Source: Acridotheres tristis
Lineage: Eukaryota > Chordata > Aves > Passeriformes > Sturnidae
Length of the DNA: 64,000 bases
NCBI GenBank assembly: GCA_037013685.1
Contig: CM072885.1
Location: 62,227,785-62,291,784, forward strand
Direction of reading: 5' to 3'
The translations under genes were made by a program, and so were the position numbers. Positions 14,698 to 26,660 of the stretch are shown here, piece by piece; the first letter of the stretch is position 1; every line of letters starts with the position of its first letter. The notes beneath the pieces were generated by a model. That model was not told the origin of the DNA, searched no databases, and saw nothing but the letters and a program-made list of their open reading frames with translations.

Positions 14698-14889
14698 GCA
14701 GACATGAATAATCATCTACCTCTAAGCTATCAAGAGATTTAGTGGATATTTATCCGAGCTCAGCAATTTTATAGCGTGAATGTGTTTAGGGGAAAAGAAG
14801 CTCTTAAAAAAACTGTCTTAAATTTGGTCTCAAAATTTTATGACTGCCTGCAACTTTGATTTTCTTATGAAAGCCAACTATTTCTGACA

Positions 14890-14947
14890 CCCCCCAAAAA
14901 AAAACCAAAAAACAAAAAACAAAAACCAAACCAAACAAACAAAAAAA
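14890..14947. repeat. A-rich low-complexity tract
   Basis: A C-run followed by mixed CAAAAA/CCAAA units. It is simple low-complexity DNA with no gene signal of its own. Confidence 0.85.
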
Positions 14948-16981
14948 TCTTTTCCATTTACAACTGGGGAAAGAAATGCCTAAGGCCAGCCTAATGGATT
15001 CAGGATTAGTCATTATGATTCCCTTCATAAATGGCAGCTCTGACTATTATACATATCCTATATCTAGCTATCTAATTTCCTTCAGGAAACCTACAGTTAG
15101 TTGAAAACAGAACAAATCTAAGGCTTCAGTCTTTATATTTTAGGCTTCATATTGAGTGACATTTTGTGGCCTCTTGCTGGCTGAAGATCCATGACATTAT
15201 CTGTGGAAAGTCCAACAAGCTCCTTCTGACTTTGAAAACCACTAATCTTCAAAGCCCTCCATTGTTCTGCATTCCCACCAGGCACAGAGCACTGTGGTCA
15301 GTACAAGCTCTGTGCTAGCAGAAAAGACTTCAAAGTTATTGTTTGGTTTTGGTTTAATTCCTCTTCTAACTTGTATGGTTTTCAGCATGCAGCCTCCTTT
15401 TTTTCAGCTCTAGGGTTGGGTTTTCTTTTAGTCATAAATAATCTGATTTAGTTTCCCCCATTTTTGTTATACTTTTCCCTCTTTATGATACTATTGCCTG
15501 CTTCAGAGGGAAATTAATTTCTCTCATGGTGTGTTTCTACTGCTGGATTTCTTTCATCTTATATTTTTTATCAGCTCTGACTTTTTATTCTTTATTGTGT
15601 CTTGAAAAATGTATTTGCTGTTCATGAAAGGTACCAGACCATGACAACACCAGAGACAGAAATGTTCTCTTTCTGCTACCCTTAAGGTACCTATCTGAAT
15701 TCTACAGCACAATGCACTTCTAGAAAATTTTCCATCTTCACAAGTACCTCAAATAACATATAATCTTCCATGTGATAAAAAAAAAATATTAGTTTATTTT
15801 ACCTTCATGAGAAGAGTGTATTGATTAAAGACAAAGAAACGTCCAAATCCTCTGTATGATCATAAAGTTTTGCTAATGCTCTCTCAGGAGAGGCAATGAA
15901 GCAGAAAGGAAAGAACTTCAGTGGGGAAAGAGAGGCCATAGCCAAGTACTTTTCTGGCAGCAAAGGGGGAACCATTGCTGTAGCCACAATGTGCAGTCAA
16001 AAGGATTTGTCTTGTCTTTTCAAGTAGGCATAGAGGACAGGACTAGATATGCTTTGCCTAGTAAACAGCTCTTCTCATTTTGCCACGTGTAACTTGGAAG
16101 AACTTGCTGCAGTAAGTTCTTAAAGCCTAAACTATTACAGATCTCTGAGGCGAGGCTGAGAGAACTCTAAGGAGAAAACAGAACAAAGGGCCATGAGCAG
16201 TGGAACACAGCATGCTTGTGTTCAGGGAGTCCGTGTCATTTTTCTGGCCAGCACATGCTCCTTGAACCTGCTGTGTCATTGCTCAGCTAAAAGAGTTTTC
16301 CTTTCGGGGGCACTGAGACCACCCAGATGTTTAGGAAAGTACCTTGGGATACATGGCCACCTCAGGCTGAACAGGAGATTCCCTATTGCTGCAGAGAATT
16401 GAGTTCATACTCATAAAAGGGTCTCCAGGCAGCCAAGACAGGGAGACAGCCTTTCCAGGAGTTTCTTAGGACTCTCTTGTATAATTCGTGTTTCTACTTA
16501 CATACCACTGGTGAGTGTAAAGAGCAGCTGTTAAAATTTTTCCTCCTGCGTGTGAGCAATAAAAACTCCTGGTTTGCCTTGAAGCCCCTCAAATGGACTC
16601 CCAAACACTGTTAGTGAATCCCAGATAAACCTGCACTCTGCCTGCTTGAAAGTCAGCAGCAGCTTCAAGCATTGCAGAGCTTTCCAAGTCTGTGTGGTCA
16701 CCTCATTCATTACTCATGAAAGAGACAGTGAAAGACACAAATCTCAGTGGACCCTCTCATCTTTACTGTTTGTTTGGTTGCTCTGCCACAACACAAGCAG
16801 TAGCCCAGGTGGTCTCAGAGGAGCCCATGGCCCTTAAGACTAAGTTTTCTAGAATGAGCATTCAACTTTTGGGTTTTCATGAGCCTTGTTTTTGGATTAG
16901 TTGGGCCAAGACTTTTATCACCTCCACCACACATTCTTTCTTAGCATGAAATCTTGCAGAGGCAAAGTAAAAGTGTCTCCA

Positions 16982-17427
16982 TTTATTTGTTTAATACATA
17001 AAAATTACGATAAATCTATACATAAATGAAAATGAAAGGTACTTCCTGTAAGTTTCTGAGAGTTCCCAAAAATAGTCTCAGGACTCGGACAAAATTAATA
17101 CTGTTATGTAGTCAAAGTTTCCATGAAGGCATCGGTACCTGGGTGTCTGTACAAGTAAAATTGTGCAAATAACTACAGGCTCTTTTCCAGCCAAAATCGT
17201 AACAAACACGAACTCCTTTTCTTACTGGAAACATGGCAATAACCTTCTCTGGTTTTCCTGAGAAGATCTTCAAGGCAGTGCTGGTGTAGAGAGAAGCGTG
17301 TTGCATCATCAGGGCTCTGTGACTGTAGTGGTGTCCTCGGTGCAGCAGCCAGCTATCTCTGCTCAGTAATCCAAGGCATTCATACTCACATGCATCGTGG
17401 CTTTCCAGGGCCACCTGGCAGGGTTGG
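16982..17427 (-). other. weak candidate 3'-terminal exon
   Basis: On the minus strand a pyrimidine-rich stretch ends in a splice-acceptor-like CAG at 17430-17428. From there one frame stays open for just over 100 codons to a stop at 17112, and an AATAAA polyadenylation signal follows at 16987-16982. The translated end (including FPVRKGVRVCYDFGW) is not low-complexity, but I cannot assign it to a family. GTGAGT and GTAAGA donor-like strings inside the frame argue against a simple exon. Chance alignment of common signals is at least as likely, so this is only a pointer for homology and transcript checks. Confidence 0.15.
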
Positions 17428-18276
17428 CTGCCAAGCAGAGGGAGTGGTGGGACAGGGCATATGTCTCTGGCTCAGACTGCTCATTTCAGGGTCCAATTAA
17501 TTCAAGCTTTCCTTCTCCTGAGTTAGATTATGGGTGGAGATGATGCAAGGCAATTTGTAGCTCATTCTTTTGTCTCTGCCACGGAACAGCAATGCCCTGT
17601 ATTGGGATTGGTCATTCATGGGAGAAATAGCACCTCAAATTGCCAGAGCTTATGCCCAGGGGAATTTTCTGACAGTGACCAGACACAGATGGGATATTAA
17701 ATCCTTACACCATGACACTGACTACTCAAGATTCACATACAGAGCCTGTGGCTCCCAGAATATTGAAAAAGCAGCAGTACAGCACTGTACAGTTGCTCTA
17801 GGATGTACTTTCCACTGACAAGTCTTTCCAAGACCTTGTTCTGCAGCCACTGGCCCCTGAAACTTCCCTCCATCCCCTGAACAACCATGGTCCCTCACCA
17901 TGGAATGACTTGACATCAGGCAGAGCCTGTGAAAGCACATCAGCTTTCCAGGATGCTCTCCTCTGCCGTCCTCTGCTTGGGGAGGTACCATGTACTCCTG
18001 CTTCCAGTGTTCCCCAGGATCCTGCTAAGGAGCATCCTGGAAGCCTGATTAAGCTTAGCTTTTGTCTTGGGGGAAAAAATATTATGACCTCAAGGCAAAA
18101 GAAAAAGAAAGGACAGTTTATAAAGGTAACTCAGCAGAAACAAATAGTGGTGGGCTATGTTTTGCAGGGAAGTTTTGGTGTTGTTGCTGATCTTTGAAAG
18201 ACTATTTCAGTAACTTCTGTCACCAGAAGAGTGGCATTTTTGCACTTCTTTTGTACGTATTTTTATAAATATGAGC

Positions 18277-18292
18277 AAATAAATAAATAAAT
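18277..18292. repeat. (AAAT)n simple repeat
   Basis: Four consecutive AAAT units within an AT-rich stretch. Confidence 0.85.
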
Positions 18293-20089
18293 CTCTCCAG
18301 CCAAATAGAAGCTCTTCCTCCCAACTGCTTTTATAAGAAAGTTAAGTAAACATCCTGGCATGTCTGAAGGGGATTCTGGATCATATTGCAGGCCATGGCT
18401 CTCTCTATCATCCAGCCTGGATTCACAGCTTTGATGTACGGAAGACAGCACTTAAGCTAAATCTCTGGGTAGCCCTGAAATCACACACAGTTGGCTCAAA
18501 AATAGAAGCTGGGCTAACTACTTCCTCTCACACTGTACTGGCAGGTTTACATTCAGGAGCCCCTCCTCAGTTCCCTAGGCATCATCCAGGTCAAGCACAT
18601 CTGGCAGCATTCACTCCCCAGGAATTAGGATCCCCAGTCACAGTGTTCAAAGACAATTACTGCTCCTTTCCAGCTGAGAGATCAACAGATTCTTGTGCAA
18701 CTCTTTCTCTCCCTTTACCACACAAGAAGAAAAGACCTCAAACATCCTAAAAATATCTTTGAAAATCTTTTGGGAAGAGCAGGCCTCTTGTGATTCACCT
18801 TTGAAGGTGCTCTCAGGCAAGCTTCAGGGCATAAGTGCAGGAATGCAGGTGCCACAGCTTGTCATTGCAATTTTCCATCTAACACTGCAGACAACAACAC
18901 AGACACTAGCATCATTTTCTCACTTGAAGAACTTTCCAATAGATAAGCAGTTACCAGGCAGTTCTCCTGCAAAGATACACTTAGAGCAGGATAATAGGTT
19001 GGAAGCTGAAGGAAGGAAGAGGGGACGCCAAGCTGTGTTCTCTATAAAATGTGTTATTTTAAAAGAACAAAAAAAATAAGGATTTTTTTTTCTGTTTTGC
19101 AATAGGAAGTTTCTGGTTTTGTCTGTTGACAACTTATTCTTTCCAAGAACAAGACAGTCTTCCTTGGGATATATCTTTCAGATGGATTGGTTGGGCAATA
19201 GAAAGGAGAATTGCCTCTTTTCCTTGCCCTGACTGCAGTACAAGAGGGAAAGTGGGAATATTGCTCCTTCCCTGGAAAATCTGAACAGATAAATCCTGGG
19301 GTAGGGGGCCAGCAAACATCAACTCTGAGTCAGGAAGAAAACCATAGGGTGCTGAGGAGAGCAGGCAGCAGGCACAGAGCCAAGCCTCCCAGGTGATGGG
19401 AAGAGAGGAGCTGTTCCCAGGGACCCAGAGGAGCCTGTGCAGAGCTGCTGTATCCCAGGAAGCAGATGGTGCACATCAAAGTCCTGCCATGCTATGAGCT
19501 AGCCTGAGCAGAATTATCACCTCCTCCAATGGGCAGGGAGAATTATTGTCAAATTCCTGTATTTTCATGCATGTTAACCTCAACACCTTCATTCTCTATG
19601 TTGTAAAAAGATCCCTGCTTTAATTTAGGTTCTCATAAACCCCAGTTCTGGAGTTTTGTAATTCCTTTTGGTGTTCTGGGAGAATTCTTGCTTTTAGGAA
19701 AATATACAAGCAAGTCTCCCTCAAACTTCTGGCTGCTTCAAAGTCCTGTAATAACCATTTTAATCCCAGCTTTGGTCAGATCTAAGTCTAAACTAAAAGA
19801 TTGCAGTATTTTTTACTAAAAGAGTGGTAAGAAATTGTTATCTTCCAAAAACACATCAACGAAAATAAACAGCAATCTAAATCTTAGTTTCAATTCCTTC
19901 TCCTTTTATGAAAGCTGCCCTGAAAATTCACTGCTCTACTTTTAACTGTTCAAAGAGAAGTCTCCTGTGAAGGTCAGTCCTGAAGATGGCAAATAGTGCT
20001 CTACAAAGATATGAAAAGCAGTTATCTCTTTTATTTTTAATGTAAATTTAAAAAATTTGAAAACTGTGTGAATGAAATACACATCTAAT

Positions 20090-20116
20090 AACAACAACAA
20101 CAACAACAAAAAAGCA
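20090..20116. repeat. (AAC)n simple repeat with A tail
   Basis: Seven consecutive AAC/ACA units followed by a run of A. It is a trinucleotide microsatellite outside any supported coding frame. Confidence 0.85.
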
Positions 20117-21600
20117 ACTGACAGAAAAGTATTTTGCTGCTGACTGAAAAACAAACAACCTACAACCCAACTCTCAAAAACCCGAAGAAATAAAACCAAA
20201 ACCCAAAATGAAACAACACCCAGACACACACAATGATTTTGTAGTTTTGGCAATAAGAAAATTAGGCTGGTGAAAAAGGTTTCTCAGGCCCCATATCTTG
20301 TCTCTGACAGTGGAAGTTATTATCTTCTTACCAAAAAAAGTATAAGAAACAAGTGTCTATTTCTTCCAGGTATGATCTTTCCCTTTGCATGCTGTTTAAT
20401 CCCTTGGAAGCCAATGGTTTGGAGATTTCCTGATCAGAGGATGAAGTATTAGATAAATATCAGATTCATACCTTGGCTTTCTCTCACAGTTTGTTTTGTT
20501 GACATTTTTTTCACTGTGATCCCATAATTTCTAAATAAGTTCCACCAAGTACTGCTGCCTGTTCAGCCATTCAGATACTGGATCGATTTAGAAGGAAATT
20601 ACTGTATCATTAAAAAACAAACAAACAAAAAAAAAAGGTGTGAGAAAGCTGTCATGCAAATTTGACCTCCAGAAATTATTTTGCCTGATAGATGTGACTG
20701 CAACCTCCCTTCCCGTTGGTTTGTTATTGTTCGAATCTCAGGTTGCAAATAGGTTCCTGAAATGCATCAGTTTGGAGAGCCAGTGAAAGATAACTCTCTG
20801 CTGAGAGGAAATACTTCTCTGGCAGGTAAGCCAGTGGCAACTGGAAAATATTTCTGGAGTATAATAGATTTGTTCCCCAAATTCCTTGGGAACTTGTAAA
20901 TATGCTTTGAACACAGGAACCGCAGCTATTGGGCAAGAGTGTTTCACTTAACAGCAGTCAGTGGTTGTGCTTCAGAGAATGCAGAACGTTCCCATAATGA
21001 ATCTCTGGAGTGGGAAATAAGAGGAAAAGGCCAACTTCTTATTTTGTTTCTTTCTTTTACCACACATAGCCTGAGTTTGTTCTGGGAGGGAAAATGGGAC
21101 ATTCTGGGTACTTAGCTTAAAAAATAAATACAGCCAGTTCTTCTAGCATTTGTCTTAAGAGTTCTTAAACACATAATTAAACCACTTTTTCCTTTACCTT
21201 CTCTTATTGAACTCAAAGACCACTTCAAATTGGAATAGCAGAAAACAGATTGCATCTCTGAACTGCTTTCTGGGCCTGATGCTAACATGGGAGATACAGG
21301 TTTCTGTTAAGCACATGTTTGTTAATTACTTTCTTGATGCTATACTTGAGACAAGAAGGAAGACAAGAAAGTGGGAGATGTGCCAGAAGGACTCAAGCAA
21401 GGAAGTATCAAGTGAAGAAGTGGACACCCACAGTTACGAGCCAAAAAGAGATCTGGATTTTTTCCTGTTTCTCTGAATTTCAGTACTAGTGTGAGGCCCT
21501 GGATTGACAAGCCCAGAGGCTTGGGTCTTCTGTTCAGCCACAGAAACATTAGACTGTGGGTTAACTTTCTGGAGTATTTTTTAAAAAAACCAAAAAACAA

Positions 21601-24600
21601 AAACAAAACAGCCGCAACACTAGAAATACTTGAAGAGACTGTGGTATGAAAGGAAGGGTGAAGCAGTTGTGTACCAAAAGATTAACCAGACAGCATGAAG
21701 CAATGGAAACCAAAGGAGGTGAGAACAATGCCGTGCAATATTCCCAGGATGAGAAAGGGGAGCAGCTGGAGTGTGTTCACCAAGGTGTTGAGCTGGCAGG
21801 AGGGCAGCCCAGGCTGCAGGGAGGGAGGGTGGGCTGCAGAACAAGGTGGGGTCTCTTCCAGCACTTGTTCCAGCACTGGGTGAGACAGGTAAGAGGGAGG
21901 AAGGGGGCCTTTTCAGGAGAGTGATTTCACCTGGGGTTTTGTGGAAGAGGGAGGGAGAGCTGGGTTTCTTGCTGCCCTCGGTGCTACTGCACTTTCTCAG
22001 CCCAGTTGACAGAAAGGAGCAGTTACACAGGAGACAGGCCGGTCCTTGGAGCAGAGCTACAAGTGATTAATTGTATCAAGAAAAAGAAACAGTGTCTCCT
22101 TGCTGAGCTTTGTAACGGGCTTCATATAAATTTGCGTGAAATATTATGTGGGATTACTGCAGTCAGCCAGGAGTTTGGCTGCAGGAGCCAAGAGGAGGAT
22201 GGAGCCCTGCCAACAGGAGAAGCAGGAGATGAAGTAGATCATGTTTGCCAAGGCCAGGAGGACAGCCAAACCATAGCTACAGTAGCATAGTAATGAGAAA
22301 TGGGAATTGCATTCAGCATCGGTTCTTCTTCTTATCAGGATCGTTAATACTCTGCATCTAATTGTCCTGCTCTCCTCAGCCTTGCTGCAGGCCACGGAAG
22401 AATGTGGGACAACAACAGAAGGTAGAGAAAACAGCATAGAGGTGTTTAAACATAATCCTGCTGGAGCTCACAGCTGGTGCTATATGAAACCATTTACCCC
22501 ACCCACTAGTGCAGACCAGACGCTGAAACAGATGCTCCCTTCTTGAGCAGCAGAAAGGTGAGCAGGTGACACAAAATGCCATTTTCCAGGTATTTTATTC
22601 ACATCAGCATGTTAAAGACAACTAGGGAGAATTGGGATTTCAGGATGACATCTGTTTGATCCTCCTGTTTTCTCCACTCCTACACAGTTTGTGGTCACTT
22701 TGGTTCCCATCTTCTTCCCATCTGAGTTCCTATTCCTCTCCAAAGCAGATCCTGTCCTTCAAGGCTGGAGAGGGCTGCAAGGCCAGCTGGACCATTGGCT
22801 CTTGTCCTATGCCTTCGCCTGGGGAGTCTCTGGTTGATTTAAGCAGAGATGTCTCACCTGGAGCTTCAGATTTATGAATACATAAGATGTGGCAAAATTT
22901 GAGCAGCATGTCTCACCCTTACTTCCTTTGGAGAAGAGATGGCACTCTCACACGTGAGCTTCTCTCAAGAAATCTGTGTCTGGATCCAGACTTGGCACCC
23001 TCCATCTACAAGAGCCTGAACTCAGCCTCTTCCCCCAGAAATACTTCAGATTTTGAACAACTTTGTGCTTTGGGACTCTTTCTAGGATTTCTGATTCTGC
23101 ACAAAAATGCCTTGACCTTCACGAAACCAATAACCGGCGATGAAAGCCCTGAGAAGACTTTCCCAATACGCATATTCTCACAGCTGAGCTACACACTGAA
23201 GGTGCTCTGCAAGCAGCAGCCCCTCCTGGCAAGTTCCACCAAGTACTGGCACCCTCCTGGCAAGCCACAGACTAACCTTGTCATTAGCTGTGCCAAATGG
23301 AGTGGCACGAAGCCTGTCTCAGCCACACCTCATGCTTTGCCCACCTCCGAGGCCTTCACACCCGAGGATGTGCTGCTTTCCCCTGGGATCAAGACTTTCT
23401 TGGCAGGGCTGGGAAGTGGGGCATACTCAAACCATTGTGGAATTACCTACAGTCCCAGTCTGTATGTGCAGACAACCTCCAGCCTGGCTGGAGGAAAAGG
23501 TGTGTTTTTTTCTCTATTTCCCTCCAGCTGGAATAAAATGTGAAATCTTCTCATAAACGCAAACTGAGAGATTCTTGTTTTCTCGAAGGACGCAGGGCAA
23601 AGACTTAAATTTCTTCTCCCAGCCAACACTGAGGGAGTTCCCTTCCTGGAGGGAGGGTGCCTGCCAGCTTCGTGGGGTGTCAGAGTGCCTGGAAAAGGGC
23701 AGCGCTGACCAGGAGCACCATGTGCCACCGACTCGGGATTCATCCCTTTGCTCTCCAGAAAACATCACCTCTGCTCCCCACTGTGTCACCTGGTCAGTGT
23801 GGCTTCTCACCAGTCCTTATTCATGAGGAAAGGGACATCTGGTGTATTGTGCCAACACTAGTGCTAGCTCTAGGGTTTATTTGAGATTGCCATTGTCCAG
23901 AGAAGCTTTGGAAAAGGCCACTTCCATTAAATGGTTCAGGAGCCATTACATTCCCACATGCACAGAAATATATATTAAAAGTATCACACATGTAGTCTCA
24001 CTGCAAGACATAAACTAAACACCGTATGTTTAGAAGAAAAACCCAACACTAAAGTAGCTCCTCTTCGAAAAAAAAAAATGAACTGTTTTGAGGTTAAGGA
24101 AAAAGGTTCCCTGTAGAAGTAGACATCCTGAAAGAGTAGAATATACACAGCTGGGATATCTCTCTTGTTTTGTTTTCATTTCCTTTTGCAGTCTTTTTGT
24201 ATTTTAACAAGTTCATTTGGGCACTGCGAGCCAATGTTGGCTGTGCATCTATGTTCACTAGACTGCCTGGGGCTCTCTCCTTGCAGAAATCAGGTCAGTA
24301 CCAAACTCTGTGCAGAACCACCCACAATCCCAGAGATACTTTTGCTTTGTTTTGTTCATTATGCACTGTCCCTGTCACAGAATAGTGTTTCTTAACTTAG
24401 CCTGAACTGAGACAGAGTGAAAAGTAAATTGTTTGTTCTTTCCCTTGAGGCTGAGCCCAGAGTTCTGTTTTCTTAAAGAGTTCATATCAGCTTCAAGTTT
24501 TGTGTTGTGGCCAAATACCATGATCTGTATTTCTCTTTTTCAACAAAAGCAAATTTTCTTTCACTCCTCATACCTCTTACTTCTGCTCAAGATAAACAGA

Positions 24601-26099
24601 TGTATTTCTGTCCTGATGAACTTTGTTTCCATTTCCCTGAGCATCTTCTGAGCAGCCATCCAGCCTTCCTTTCTTTTGTCATCATATTTTACAATCACAT
24701 ATGTAGGGTGTCAGGCAGAAGCCAGCACCTCTAGGCTACTCAGGTCCTTTATTTCACAGCTGGAATACAAGTAGCAAAGATCAGCTCCTCTGTGCATGGT
24801 ATCCCCTCACCCTTCTAGCTTCCTCCAAGAAGAAAAATTCTTCCAACCACACCCATGAAGGTACCTTTGCATTTGCTTACCAAAAAAAAAATTAAGTGAT
24901 CCTGTTTAGTTGGTTTTGCTGCCTTTTTTCACTCTGCATCGAGTGCCCTGATAAATAGACATGTACAGACTCCACACCCTAGCAGGGAGGAGAGTCTTTA
25001 CCCCTAGCAGGCAACAGCCTGATACAAGGTGAGATTAAGCAGCAGTAGGAGCGCAGCAGAGATGTGATCTGAGCTGGAGAGAATTGGAGTTGAAAGCTGA
25101 GAAATAAGCCAGTTTATCTGGGCTACCCCATAAAAGAGCTGCTGCTGTGACAGATACACAGCCTAATGGCACTTGAAGGGGTTAATACACCTGGAAAGCG
25201 AGTTTTCAAATGAACTTCTTTTCCTCCTGGCCTCAGCATAAGGCAGTGCTCTATTAGATTTGACCTTTCTTAATGTGAATTAGCAGCTCAGTGGAACAGG
25301 ATCCAGAAGCCAGAGTCCCTTCCCTCTTCACATCCATGCATTAATGTAACAAAAGCAAAAAGGTGTCAGGAAGGCTAAGAATAACTGAACAGATCTTGTG
25401 CCAATTTGGAATAAAATATAGGACCCTCCAGAAGTGGAAGTAACTTGGTTGCTTCTGAACTCTAGGTGAGGCAGGCATTTTAACTCACCCACCTCCAAAC
25501 CGCAAAAGAAAATGAGACATGGGCAAATTCAGGTACTGAACTTAAAATAAAAAAATAAATAAAATAAAATGAAAGTTGTCAGTTCATCATTTTGGTAGGA
25601 CAAACAAGAGGAAATGCCAAATTATGTCTCTAGAATATAAATTACCTTTTCTCTCATGAAACAGATTTGCCCAATGTCTTTCAATAAAAGTACTCCCTCG
25701 CCCCATTTCCACTGATTTCCTGGGAGGGTTTCCTCACCCCTTCCCCTCGTTCAAAATGTTTCATCAATCTTGTCACCTTGGTTCTACCCTGTCTCATGAG
25801 GAAATGGATGGAGCCCAGCTAGACACGAAGATGTGCCATCCAGGAAACCAGACCAAAACTGGTATGTTTAAAAACGTGTTTGAAGAGAGCACAGGATGAC
25901 GGGGGGTGGAAAGGGAGCAGGGGATGTTTTTCAGCTTTACTTCCCCACTTCTTCTCACAGACACTTGCTGTTGTCCAGGAGCCCAGAGAAAGGAGTACTT
26001 TTTTTTACTTTTTTTTTTTTTTGGTGGAGGTGGGAACAAGCAACAATAACCAGATCCTCATGGCACATCTGTCTTTAGGTCCCTATGGGAGCCACAGCT
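21601..26099. other. mixed-composition stretch, no confirmed gene
   Basis: Part of this region (about 21650-23800) is less AT-rich than its surroundings and has several overlapping open frames on both strands. The longest is 218 codons (22887-23543), listed separately. No homologous domain is recognisable. T-rich runs lie at about 26000-26020. A small direct repeat of CCCTCCTGGCAAG occurs at 23221 and again about 30 bp later. Confidence 0.45.
22887..23543 (+). CDS. unrecognised 218-codon open frame, doubtful gene
   Basis: A single open frame of 218 codons starting at ATG and ending at TGA. It is the longest frame in the window outside tandem-repeat DNA. The predicted protein is serine- and leucine-rich with no recognisable domain, signal peptide or repeat, apart from one modest hydrophobic stretch around residues 60-72 (LCALGLFLGFLIL). 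An AATAAA hexamer at 23532-23537 lies inside the last codons, just before the stop, which is an odd place for a real gene's polyadenylation signal. In moderately GC-rich vertebrate DNA one frame of this size in 64 kb is not very surprising. It is most likely a chance frame, or less likely part of a non-coding transcript or lineage-specific gene. Confidence 0.12.
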   Translation: MWQNLSSMSHPYFLWRRDGTLTRELLSRNLCLDPDLAPSIYKSLNSASSPRNTSDFEQLCALGLFLGFLILHKNALTFTKPITGDESPEKTFPIRIFSQLSYTLKVLCKQQPLLASSTKYWHPPGKPQTNLVISCAKWSGTKPVSATPHALPTSEAFTPEDVLLSPGIKTFLAGLGSGAYSNHCGITYSPSLYVQTTSSLAGGKGVFFSLFPSSWNKM

Positions 26100-26660
26100 G
26101 TGCAAAGAGAGGAGAGCGAGGCGAAAAAGGTAGAAGGGGGCGGTGTCCAACTTTCTAGAGATGGAGTTATTTTAAGCAATATCTTCGAAACAAAAACCCG
26201 TGTGTTCTCCGTTCTGCAACGCGCCGGGCAAGGCTCAAACACCCGGGCTGGGTTGCCCGGGGTCGCAGGCCCTGCCAAAAAAAGCAGAGCTCTGAGGTGG
26301 GTCTGAGGCAAGGCTGGTCACCGGTGCGGAGGGTGACGCGGCCAAGCCGAGGGAGCGTGCCCCGGCTGGTAAACAGGGCCCGCAGCACCGGCGGCCCCTC
26401 CGGCATTTCCCTTCCCTTCCTTTCCCTTCGTTTCCTTTCCCTTCCCGCTCACCCGGCTGCGCTGCTCCGAGCAAGTGTTCCATGAGCTGTGGGTGAGGGA
26501 TGGGGGCTCACGCTCTGGCCACGAGCTCTGTGTGCCTCCCAGCCCGGGCTAGGCTTGGCTTTGTTTTCCAGGTTTTGATCCAGCCGGGCCTGTGCCAGCC
26601 AGGGGAATGTCACGCTGGCCTTTGGGCCCGTCCGGCCTCGCTGAGGCCATGTCCGGTCAC
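26100..26660. promoter_or_regulatory. CpG-rich island, candidate promoter
   Basis: CpG dinucleotides, scarce in the flanking tens of kilobases, become dense here. About 30 occur between 26100 and 26480, including GCGCCGGGC, GGTGACGCGGCC and CACCGGCGGCC strings. CpG islands of this size commonly mark vertebrate promoters, so this is the best promoter candidate in the window. No TATA box or first coding exon can be assigned to it, and the direction of transcription is not evident. An unmethylated orphan island or a GC-rich repeat remnant are alternatives. Confidence 0.5.
26406..26446. repeat. pyrimidine tract (CCCTT/CCTTT)
   Basis: About 41 bp of CCCTTCC/CCTTTCC units with a single G interruption, inside the CpG-rich island. 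Such homopurine-homopyrimidine tracts can form triplex DNA and are common near vertebrate promoters. Confidence 0.8.

Larger units (their letters stand above)
14948..21600. other. non-coding background with simple repeats
   Basis: No supported gene apart from the weak exon candidate at 16982-17427 listed separately. Open frames reach 128 codons (18693-19079, +) without domains. Small simple repeats are present: AAAT units at 18277-18292, AAC units at 20090-20116 and an A-rich tract near 20612-20637. Confidence 0.5.
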
